A stretch of DNA of 64,000 bases from SLRI01 sp942491185. Its GTDB lineage: Bacteria > Pseudomonadota > Alphaproteobacteria > Geminicoccales > Geminicoccaceae. Location: assembly GCA_942491185.1 (NCBI GenBank), contig CALOAB010000021.1, forward strand, positions 558,001 to 622,000, read 5' to 3'. The notes below the pieces were generated by a model. That model was not told the DNA's origin. It saw nothing but the letters and a program-made list of their open reading frames with translations, and searched no databases. The translations under genes and the position numbers were made by a program. Of this stretch, positions 45,816 through 52,803 are shown in pieces (positions within the stretch are counted from its first letter, which is position 1; each line of letters starts with the position of its first letter).

Positions 45816-47434
45816 TCAGGCGAAGGGTGCTTCGCCGAGGTTCAAGACCAGCCGCTGCCCGCTCATGCCCTTTGCCCAGTCGGACGCCAGGTAGACCATC
45901 GCCTGGGCGACCTCGATCGGCTGCAGGTTGCGGCGCATCGCCCGGGCACTGCCGATCCGCCGGACGAAATCGCTCGGGATCGAGGCCAGGAGGTCGGTCT
46001 CGGTCATCGCCGGGACCACGAGATTGGCCTGGATGTTGTCGCGGGCCAGCTCGATGGCGAGGCTCTTGGTGTAGCCCTCGACCGCGCTCTTGGCGGTGAT
46101 GTAGCGGGCCTGGCCCTTGACCGGCTGGTCGGTGGCGATGCTCGAGACGTTGATGATCCGCCCGCCGCCCGCCGCCTTCATGTGCGGGATGGCGGCGCTG
46201 CAGCAGGCGTGCAGGCCCTTGAGCGAGACCTCGAGCTCGGCCTCGAAATCGGCCCAGCCGAGCGTGGTGATCGGCTCGGGGCGGAAGTCCTGGACCGCGT
46301 TGTTGACCAGCACGTCGATGCCGCCGGAGGTTTGGACGATGGCGTCGAAGAAGCTCGCGACCGCGGCTTCGTCGCGGATGTCGCAGCCCAGTGCTCGGGC
46401 CTGGCCGCCGGCTTCCTCGATCTCCCGGGCGATCGCCGCGGCGTCCTGCTCGCCGCGGAAATAGTGGACGACCACAACGCCCCGTGCATGGCAAAGAGCT
46501 TGGCCGCGGTTTCGCCGATGCCGCGGCTGGCACCGATGACGACGACGGTCTTGCCGGTGAGACCGAGGCTCAGATGCTGGTCCTTGATCGTCTCGGCGGT
46601 CAGCATGTCACGGGTCGGCGGGTTGACCAATGCGCGGATCTCGCCGCTCGCCAGCGTGGTCTCGCCGACCAGGACACTTGTATCGGCCATGAGCGTCTCG
46701 CTTGCCGCCGAGACCTTGGTGACCGCGCCTTCGAGCACTGCCGCGACGTCTGGTTCCAGGTCCAGGGCGAAGGTCATGGCGAAGCTGGTGAAGGTGGCGC
46801 GGCGGCCGGGCAGGCGCATGCCGACCAGGGTCGAGAGCAGCAGGATGGCGGCGAGGTTGGGGCATAGCTGGCTGCCCTGGCCCATGCCCATGAGGGACGC
46901 CAGGCCGGAGGTCGCGGCTGTCGTGGCGCTGAAGGCCATGCGCTCGGTCACATCGACCAGGTCCTCAGGACCGCGCACCAGCTCGGTTTCGGGCTCTAGC
47001 AGCAGGCACGCCGGGCCATCGGCGTCGGCGGTCTTGGCGGTTGTCCGTTCGCTCAGCGCCAGGCTGCCGGTCGCGGTGATGACGGTGCGGCCGTCGGAGG
47101 TGCTGATCCAGCTTGCCTCGAAGGGCTGCAGGCCGGATGCGGGCGGCGGCAGCATCACTTCGAGGCGGAGCGTGGTGCCGAGCGGGATCGGCGCCTCGAA
47201 GCGGCCCTGGATCGAGCGAAAGCGCAGGGTCTCGGTCGGAAAGTGCGGCTGCAGCCGGGCGATCTGGCCGAGCGCCAGCATGCCGTGCGCGACGCGCTGG
47301 CGGTAGCGGCTGCGCCGCGCGAAGGCGGCGTTCATGTGCAGCGCGTTGCGATCGCCGGTGAGCGTGGCGAAGCGCTCGACCATGGCCTCGTCGATGGTGA
47401 AGGTCTCGACGATCTCGCGCATCCGCGGCTCCAA
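45816..47434 (-). CDS. MaoC-like hydratase fused to SDR ketoreductase, broken by one frameshift
   Basis: Frame one (47434 to ~46482): MaoC hot-dog domain with TGDRNALHMNAAFARRSRYRQRVAHGMLALG (the D-x4-H and HGM motif), a second hot-dog-like stretch, then TGKTVVVIGASRGIGETAAKLFAMHGA, the start of a Rossmann fold. Frame two (~46482 to 45816) continues it: VVVHYFRGEQDAAAIAREIEEAGGQARALGCDIRD, VLVNNAVQDF, INVSSIATDQ and YITAKSAVEG (Y-x3-K). One missing base near GGGGCG at 46482 would restore a ~540-residue reductase-dehydratase. Likely acts on ACP-bound acyl groups. TTG 47434 or ATG 47422 as start. Confidence 0.82.
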
Positions 47435-47592
47435 GTTGGTGACGCCGGCCGGTCGCCGGCTGAGCTGTCCGGCCCGGATAGCGAAGTCATGGCCGAGCGA
47501 CCAGTCCCCTCGCCGGCATGCCTGCGCATGGCGGCGCGATGTCAGCGCGATGGCGCTAGGGTTCCATCAACTCATGCGTTATTCTGGGTGGC

Positions 47593-48807
47593 ATGCGGCT
47601 GCTCTTCGTCAATTACGAGTACCCGCCTTTGGGCGGTGGTGGCGGCGTCGCTTGCCAGAGCGTCGCCCGGGCGTTGGCGCATCGGCACGAGGTCCATGTG
47701 CTGACCTCGGGCACGCCCGGCCTCGTGGCCGCCGAGGTGGTGGATGGCGTGCATGTCTGGCGGGCAGCGGTGCCCGGCCGGCGGGAGCTGCAGGCGGCCT
47801 CGCTGCTGTCGCTCCTGGCGTTCTATCCGGCCGGGCTCAGGCTGGGGGCCGAGCTTTGCCGGAGACTGGTCTTCGATCTCGTCGTCAGCTGGTTCGTCGT
47901 GCCGTCGGGGACGGTGGGCGCGCGGCTGGCGCGGCGCTTCGGCTTGCGCCATGCGATCTCGATCATGGGTGGCGACGTGTTCGAGCCGACCATGTGGTAC
48001 GCCCCGCCCAGGAACCCACTTCTGAGCCCGTTGCTCCGGCGGTTGCTGGATGGCGCTGATCTGCGCATCGCGCCGAGTCGTGATCTGGTGTTCAAGGCGC
48101 AGCGGCTGCATGGCGTCGCCGAACCGATCGAGGTGATCCCGCACGGCATGGCAGCACCGCCGGGCCTGGCGCTTGCTGGGCAGCGCGGCGGCGACGGGAA
48201 GGCGCGGGGGCCGATCGAGCTGGTCTCGATCGCGCGGCTGGTGAAACGCAAGCGGGTCGACCGGTTGCTCCAGGCCTTGGCCGCGTTGAGCGGCCTCGAG
48301 GTGCGGCTGACCGTTGTGGGGGATGGGCCCGAGCGGCGGCGGCTGGAGGCGCTGGCGACGGCGCTCGGTGTGGCCGGCCGCGTGCGGTTTCTCGGTCATG
48401 TCGACGAGGCGGCCAAGCGCCGTGCGCTCGCTGCGGCCGACCTCTTCGTCCTCGCCTCGGCGCATGAGGGTTTCGGCCTCGTCTATCTCGAGGCGATGCA
48501 GCACGGCCTGCCGGTGGTGGCAGCCAGCGCCGGCGGCCAGGCGGATTTTCTCGAGGATGGGCGGACGGGTGCCCTGGTGCCGAGCGACGATGTCGCGGCA
48601 CTGGCGGCGGCGATCAGCAAGCTCGCCGGCGATCCAGCACAGCGCCAGCATGTCGCCGAGGAGTGCCGCAAACGCGCCGCCGCGCTGACCGCGGACGCCA
48701 CGGCCGCGGCCTATGAGCAAGCCTTGACCGCTCTTGTTGCCAGAAAAGAGAGCGCCGCACTCCGGGCCAATGTCGCAGCCGAGCCAGCCACATCAAAAGG
48801 CGGCTAA
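47593..48807 (+). CDS. Glycosyltransferase family 4
   Basis: A 404-residue GT4: MRLLFVNYEYPPLGGGGGVACQSVARALAHRHEVHVLTSG, SIMGGDVFEPTMWYAPPRNP, VIPHGMAAPP, VSIARLVKRKRVDRLLQAL, and VLASAHEGFGLVYLEAMQHGLPVVAASAGGQADFL with the E-x7-E pair. ATG 47593 is the natural start. Fourth GT4 of the cluster, on the plus strand, divergent from the MaoC-SDR gene. Confidence 0.9.
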   Translation: MRLLFVNYEYPPLGGGGGVACQSVARALAHRHEVHVLTSGTPGLVAAEVVDGVHVWRAAVPGRRELQAASLLSLLAFYPAGLRLGAELCRRLVFDLVVSWFVVPSGTVGARLARRFGLRHAISIMGGDVFEPTMWYAPPRNPLLSPLLRRLLDGADLRIAPSRDLVFKAQRLHGVAEPIEVIPHGMAAPPGLALAGQRGGDGKARGPIELVSIARLVKRKRVDRLLQALAALSGLEVRLTVVGDGPERRRLEALATALGVAGRVRFLGHVDEAAKRRALAAADLFVLASAHEGFGLVYLEAMQHGLPVVAASAGGQADFLEDGRTGALVPSDDVAALAAAISKLAGDPAQRQHVAEECRKRAAALTADATAAAYEQALTALVARKESAALRANVAAEPATSKGG

Positions 48808-48825
48808 CCCAAATACCGGTGGGGT

Positions 48826-48850
48826 CCAGGGGAGGATCATCCTCCCCTGG
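48826..48850. terminator. Bidirectional hairpin between convergent genes; copy D of the hairpin repeat family
   Basis: CCAGGGGAGGAT-C-ATCCTCCCCTGG, a 12-bp stem with a single central base, sits between the GT4 stop and the deformylase stop. The flank CCCAAATACCGGTGGGG (48808-48824) matches the flank of the hairpin near 14.05 kb. Confidence 0.6.
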
Positions 48851-48864
48851 GTTCCTATCCCGAT

Positions 48865-49365
48865 CTAAGCCGCCTTGGCTCGCCGGGCGGTCTTGAGGCG
48901 GAGCATCAGCCGGCGGAAGAACCACAAGCGGTCGATGAAGAGCTTGCCGTCGAGGTGGTCGACCTCGTGCTGCAGGCAGACCGCCTGCATGCCGTCGAGG
49001 TCGCGCTCGATGGCCTGGCCGGTGCGGTCCTGGGCGCGGATCTTGATCTTCGTCGCGCGCCAGACATTGCCGGTGACGCCCGGCACCGAGAGGCAGCTTT
49101 CCTCGACGATGCCGAAGGCGGCGCGCGACAGGATCTCCGGATTGACGAAGACCTGCGGGTCCGAGGCGTTGCCGGAGAGGTCCATCACCAGCACACGGCG
49201 ATGGGCGCCGGTTTGCGGTGCCGAGAGGCCGATGCCGCTCGTGGCGTAGAGGGTCTCGAGCAGGTCGTCGGCAAGCTGGGCAACCTCAGTGTCGAAGACG
49301 TCCACCGGTGCCGAGGGCTGGCGAAGGCGCGGGTCGGGGTGCTCGAGGATCGCGAGAACGGGCAC
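48865..49365 (-). CDS. def: Peptide deformylase
   Basis: A 166-residue metalloprotease removing the N-formyl group from new proteins. Motif 1 GIGLSAPQTGAHRRVLVMD, motif 2 EESCLSVPG (Cys metal ligand; Gly replaced by Ser compared with EGCLS), motif 3 QHEVDHLDGKLFIDRL (HExxH). Complete length. Because motif 1 has Ser for Ala and motif 2 Ser for Gly it may be a second, specialised deformylase. Confidence 0.93.
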   Translation of the reverse strand: MPVLAILEHPDPRLRQPSAPVDVFDTEVAQLADDLLETLYATSGIGLSAPQTGAHRRVLVMDLSGNASDPQVFVNPEILSRAAFGIVEESCLSVPGVTGNVWRATKIKIRAQDRTGQAIERDLDGMQAVCLQHEVDHLDGKLFIDRLWFFRRLMLRLKTARRAKAA

Positions 49366-49377
49366 GGCGGTGGGCGC

Positions 49378-50913
49378 TCAGGAGGCGCCGCCGCCGCGTG
49401 GCTCGGGCGACTGGCCGGTCATGTCGCCGCTGAGCCCGCTATCGCTGCCCCAGGCGTTGCTCTGGCGTGTGGAGCGGCGAAGCAGGGGGATCGAGGCGGC
49501 GATGGTGACCAAGAGCAGGGCGATCTCCAGCGCGTAGACGGTCATGTAGCCATTGGCGACGCCGGGTAGGCCCCAAAGCCCGTTCGTTGCGGTTGCAGTC
49601 AGATTGACCAGATCGCGGATGGTGCCGCTGAGCGCCATGGCGACACCAGCGGCGGTCGCCTGGACGGCACCCCAGGCGCCGAGTGCGAGGCCTGCCTGAT
49701 CCTTGGGCGCGCGGCTCATCGTGGCGGTCAGCGTGCCGTGGCCGAAGAGTGCTGCGCCGAAGCCGATCATGAAATTGCCGACGAGGAAGAACGCCGGCAG
49801 CTCCATGGGTGCCGAGATCATCACCAAGACGAAGGCCGGGACGCCGAGGATGGCACCTTTCTGGGCCATCCTATAGGCGTCGGCGCCGTTGCCGAGGGAG
49901 TAGGAGGCGAAGCTGAAGCCGAGCAGGCCGCCGAATGCCAGGAGTGCCGTGAGCTTGGTGGTGGCAGCGACCGAGAAGTCGAGCACCTGGCCGCCATAGG
50001 GCTCGAGCAGGATGTCGGCCATGGCGAACGCCATGGTGCCGAGGCCGATAATGATCAATCGGCGATAGGTCTGGTCGCCCTTGCAGAAGAGAGCCCATGA
50101 CTCCGCGAAGGACGGGTCGGCCGCCGGGGCCGGGGCACCGCGGGGCGGTCTTCGGGTTTCCTGCTTCCAAAGTGCCAAACCGTTCAAGACGATAGTCGCA
50201 ACGGCGGCACCCTGGACCACCTGCACCAGACGGCCGGGCGAGAAGTTCTCCAGTGCCTTGCCGAAGAACAGTGCGCTCACGATCATGCCGACGAGCAGCA
50301 TGACATACATGAGGCCCACGACCTTGGCGTGGGATTCCTGGGGTGTGAGGTCCGTCGCCAAAGCGAGGCCCGCGGTCTGGACGGTGTGCACACCGGCACC
50401 GACCAGGAGGAAGGCGAGGCCGGCCGAGGCGAGGCCGATCCACTCGGGATAATTGACGGCGTTGCCCTTGCCGGCGAGGACCAGCAGGGCGAAGGGCATG
50501 ATGGCGAAGCCGCCGAACTGCCAGAGCGTACCCTTCCAGATGAACGGCACGCGGCGCCAGCCGAGGGCGCAGCGATGGTTGTCCGAGCGAAAGCCGATGA
50601 GTGCGCGAAAAGGCGCGAAGACGACGGGGAGCGCGATCATGATGCCGACCAGCGAGGCCGGCACGCCGAGCTCGACGATCATTACGCGATTAAGAGTGCC
50701 GACGAGCAGCACCAGAACCATGCCGACGGAGACCTGGAACAGCGACAGCCGCAGGAGGCGGCCGAGCGTGAGTTCCGGCGTTGCGACGTCGGCGAAAGGG
50801 AGGAAGCGCGGGCCCAGCGAAACCCACGACCTCATAAATGTGCGGCCGATGCGGTTCACTTTGCTATCGACTCCCCGAGCACAAGAAAGCGCCTGAGCGC
50901 GATCAGCATTCAA
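49378..50913 (-). CDS. pucC: PucC-family light-harvesting assembly protein (MFS/BCD family)
   Basis: About 485-511 residues, 12 membrane helices. RLLRLSLFQVSVGMVLVLLVGTLNRVMIVELGVPASLVGIMIALPVVFAPFRALIGFRSDNHRCALGWRRVPFIWKGTLWQFGGFAIMPFALL is the PucC/LhaA/Bch2 signature; ADILLEPYGGQVLDFSVAATTKLTALLAFGGLLGF follows. PucC is thought to move bacteriochlorophyll or help LH2 assembly. It follows pucBA on the same strand past a hairpin. TTG 50913 opens the longest frame; ATG 50835 is an alternative. The C-terminal tail is polar and variable. Confidence 0.93.
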   Translation of the reverse strand: MNADRAQALSCARGVDSKVNRIGRTFMRSWVSLGPRFLPFADVATPELTLGRLLRLSLFQVSVGMVLVLLVGTLNRVMIVELGVPASLVGIMIALPVVFAPFRALIGFRSDNHRCALGWRRVPFIWKGTLWQFGGFAIMPFALLVLAGKGNAVNYPEWIGLASAGLAFLLVGAGVHTVQTAGLALATDLTPQESHAKVVGLMYVMLLVGMIVSALFFGKALENFSPGRLVQVVQGAAVATIVLNGLALWKQETRRPPRGAPAPAADPSFAESWALFCKGDQTYRRLIIIGLGTMAFAMADILLEPYGGQVLDFSVAATTKLTALLAFGGLLGFSFASYSLGNGADAYRMAQKGAILGVPAFVLVMISAPMELPAFFLVGNFMIGFGAALFGHGTLTATMSRAPKDQAGLALGAWGAVQATAAGVAMALSGTIRDLVNLTATATNGLWGLPGVANGYMTVYALEIALLLVTIAASIPLLRRSTRQSNAWGSDSGLSGDMTGQSPEPRGGGAS

Positions 50914-50940
50914 GCTGCATCGCGCCTCGGCACTCTAGAC

Positions 50941-50964
50941 AGGGGCCGGGTGTCCCCGACCCCT
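50941..50964 (-). promoter_or_regulatory. Hairpin between pucA and pucC
   Basis: Minus strand AGGGGTCGGG-gaca-CCCGGCCCCT forms a ~9-10 bp stem 31 nt after the pucA stop. Such hairpins downstream of puc and puf genes in purple bacteria stabilise the abundant light-harvesting message and lower read-through into pucC. Confidence 0.7.
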
Positions 50965-50995
50965 CGTCAGCATGTCACGGAAGGGCAGACGGGGC

Positions 50996-51139
50996 TCAAC
51001 CGCCCCAATACTGCGCAAACCACGTTGTGTTGTTGAGAATTGCGAAGTGCACGGTGAATGCGATCAACGCGACTGCGCCCAGGAACAACGGCAAGCCAAC
51101 CGTCGGGTTGACCACGCACCAGATCCTACCTTGATTCAT
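50996..51139 (-). CDS. pucA: Light-harvesting LH2 alpha polypeptide
   Basis: A 47-residue antenna peptide too short for ORF cut-offs. It begins MNQGRIWCVVNPTVGLP, has one membrane helix with bacteriochlorophyll ligand His31 (VHFAIL), and ends TTWFAQYWGG with Tyr44-Trp45, the pair that hydrogen-bonds B850 in B800-850 complexes (B800-820 forms have Phe-Leu). The N-terminal Met is the B800 ligand in the known LH2 structure. Ten nt downstream of pucB. Confidence 0.95.
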   Translation of the reverse strand: MNQGRIWCVVNPTVGLPLFLGAVALIAFTVHFAILNNTTWFAQYWGG

Positions 51140-51149
51140 AGCTACTTCC

Positions 51150-51314
51150 TTACCCGAGCCACGGGGAATACACGGCCGCCAAGAAATGAGCGACCAGCGC
51201 GATCACGAAGAACACCCGCGCACCGTCGATGATGTGCTTGTGGATCTCTTCCGATTCCGCGATCGTCAGTCCGGTCGGCCATACGCGATCCGGATCGTCC
51301 AAGTTAGTTGCCAT
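51150..51314 (-). CDS. pucB: Light-harvesting LH2 beta polypeptide
   Basis: A 54-residue antenna peptide: TGLTIAESEEIHKHIIDGARVFFVIALVAHFLAAVYSPWLG. His43 ligates B850, Arg33 binds the B800 carbonyl, and His25 is the position known to contact B800 (18 residues before the B850 His). The N terminus (MATNLDDPDRVWP) is about 12 residues longer than that of the smallest LH2 betas. First gene of pucBAC. Confidence 0.95.
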   Translation of the reverse strand: MATNLDDPDRVWPTGLTIAESEEIHKHIIDGARVFFVIALVAHFLAAVYSPWLG

Positions 51315-51516
51315 GTGGATTACTCCCCCACAGAGGTCATGAACTACCTAACGACTGTACAAACATTGCACAGACAGTGGCGCTGCTTGCCGTGACCTTT
51401 GGTGAGTTGAAGAGATCTTCAGCTCTCTCCAGACACGACCGACGCTTGGCGGAACCAAGAATCAGAGCATTCGGTGGCTTCCCAAGTGAGGAAAAACCAC
51501 TTCCTCCACTGGGTAA

Positions 51517-51545
51517 ATGCTAGGCGTCGTGGCCAAGACTGTCAA
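51517..51545 (-). promoter_or_regulatory. Sigma-70-type promoter of the puc operon
   Basis: Minus strand TTGACA (51540-51545), 17-nt spacer, TAGCAT (51517-51522). The start of transcription would lie near 51510, giving a ~195-nt leader before pucB. The -35 is inside a PpsR-like box. Confidence 0.65.
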
Positions 51546-51582
51546 CAAATTTTGTCATATTGGCTGTCAACTTTGCTTGACG
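51540..51582. promoter_or_regulatory. Tandem PpsR/CrtJ-like boxes at the puc promoter
   Basis: Two 18-nt boxes of the TGT-N12-ACA type: TGTCAACAAATTTTGTCA (51540-51557; last triplet TCA) and TGTCAACTTTGCTTGACG (51565-51582; last triplet ACG), separated by 7 nt. The first covers the -35. PpsR/CrtJ represses pigment and puc genes aerobically and binds cooperatively to pairs of such boxes about 8 nt apart. Confidence 0.6.
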
Positions 51583-51598
51583 ATCGTGTGTGTCGGAC

Positions 51599-51630
51599 AA
51601 AAAAAAACACCCCGCGGTGAGGCGGGGTGC
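51599..51630 (-). terminator. Intrinsic terminator of the repeat-protein gene
   Basis: Minus strand CACCCCGC-loop-GCGGGGTG followed by nine T. An 8-bp GC stem plus T-run, 79 nt after the upstream gene's stop, insulates it from the puc promoter. Confidence 0.88.
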
Positions 51631-51708
51631 TTGGCAGGTCAATGTGGCCGAAACAGGCCGATTCCGCCCGGACGATCCGGCCCGGGCCAAGTGTGGTAGG
51701 GCTCGGGC

Positions 51709-52434
51709 TCAGCCGTCCTTGGACAGCAGCTTCATGCCGACCTTGGACGACAACGGTGCCGGGTTGTCGGAGAGGACGCGCAGATTGAACTTGCTCGAAA
51801 GCGGCGTCGGATCGTCCTTGAGCACGTCCATGTTGGCCTTGCTCGACAGCGGTGTCGCATTGTCGGAGAGCACCCGCATGCCGACCTTGGACGAGAACGG
51901 TGCGGCAATGCTCGACAAGAGCGGCATGAACGACGCGCTGACGGCCATGTGGGCGTCGGCGAGTTTCGTGGTGAGATAGTGGCGCTTGCTCGGCTCGACC
52001 GACCAGCCCACGTAGTCGGAGAACAGCGTCGGCGAATTGCGCTTCAAGACCGGCATGTTCAGGGCCCTGGAGAACGGCGTCGCATCGCTGAAGTCAGCGG
52101 CCGCCGGTGTGTCCTTGGCCTTGGCGGACTCGGGCGCCTCCGGGAGCTCGACGGCGAGGGGGTTGCCGCTCTCGAGGATATTGGTGGCGGCCATGCCTTG
52201 GCCGAATGCCGCCCGGACGCCGACCAGCGAGCGACCCTGCTGGAGCTGCTCCGCGTAGAGAGCGGCAAGCGGCCCGCCAGCCTTCGACTTCTTGGGTGCG
52301 CCCTCATCGCCCTCGGCGGGCGCCGGCGCAAGCTGGACGATCGCGTCGTCGGCGAAGCCAGCGTCCTTGAGCTTCTTGACGACACTCTTGGCCTGCTGCT
52401 CGGTCTCGTAAACGCGTACAATCAAATCTGACAT
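51709..52434 (-). CDS. 16-residue tandem-repeat protein next to the puc operon
   Basis: A 241-residue soluble protein. Residues 1-~40 (MSDLIVRVYETEQQAKSVVK...) form a small alpha/beta domain like the YflT/general-stress-protein-17M type that inserts 'AG-F' turns; 45-115 is low complexity with an amphipathic helix (AGGPLAALYAEQLQQGRSLVGVRAAFG). From 179 to 241 are four 16-residue repeats, e.g. PLSSKANMDVLKDDPT and PLSSKFNLRVLSDNPA, with a divergent fifth at 120-135. ATG 52434 behind GGAGGTAACC. A PpsR-type box upstream and the puc neighbour suggest a role in photosynthetic growth. Function unknown. Confidence 0.75.
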   Translation of the reverse strand: MSDLIVRVYETEQQAKSVVKKLKDAGFADDAIVQLAPAPAEGDEGAPKKSKAGGPLAALYAEQLQQGRSLVGVRAAFGQGMAATNILESGNPLAVELPEAPESAKAKDTPAAADFSDATPFSRALNMPVLKRNSPTLFSDYVGWSVEPSKRHYLTTKLADAHMAVSASFMPLLSSIAAPFSSKVGMRVLSDNATPLSSKANMDVLKDDPTPLSSKFNLRVLSDNPAPLSSKVGMKLLSKDG

Positions 52435-52495
52435 GGTTACCTCCAGGAACCTGGGCGGGGCAGTCGGGCGGCTACGGCATCTTGCCGGCGTCCTG

Positions 52496-52513
52496 TGTCA
52501 AGCTAGCCTGACA
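52496..52513. promoter_or_regulatory. PpsR/CrtJ box upstream of the repeat-protein gene
   Basis: TGTCAAGCTAGCCTGACA matches TGT-N12-ACA exactly and is a near-perfect inverted repeat (TGTCA...TGACA). It lies 62 nt upstream of the gene start and contains TTGACA on the minus strand, a possible -35. Confidence 0.65.
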
Positions 52514-52803
52514 TAATGAAATTGAAAAGAGGTCAAAGCGCGCAGCTTTGCCATTGTGTCCGGCGATGGCGCCGGGCTCGGGTTGTAGCTGCCGGTTCAG
52601 GCTGTGGTGGCGACAGTGCCGAGCGGGCCGCCGACGGGCGGTATCTGGGCTCTTTGGTGGCCATATCCATGGACCGGAGTCGGTGGCGCTCGTGCTCTCG
52701 ACGATGCGGTTACAGGCTGAATCGTTGGGCGCCACCGGGCGGCTGGACGCCCTCAGGCGATCGGCGCCAGCAGACCTTGGCGTCCTGCTCGGTGCGGGGG
52801 CGG
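52514..52803. other. Spacer with no supported gene
   Basis: About 290 nt between the repeat-protein promoter and the acyltransferase stop. Short open frames exist in several phases but none has a recognisable product. Confidence 0.35.
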
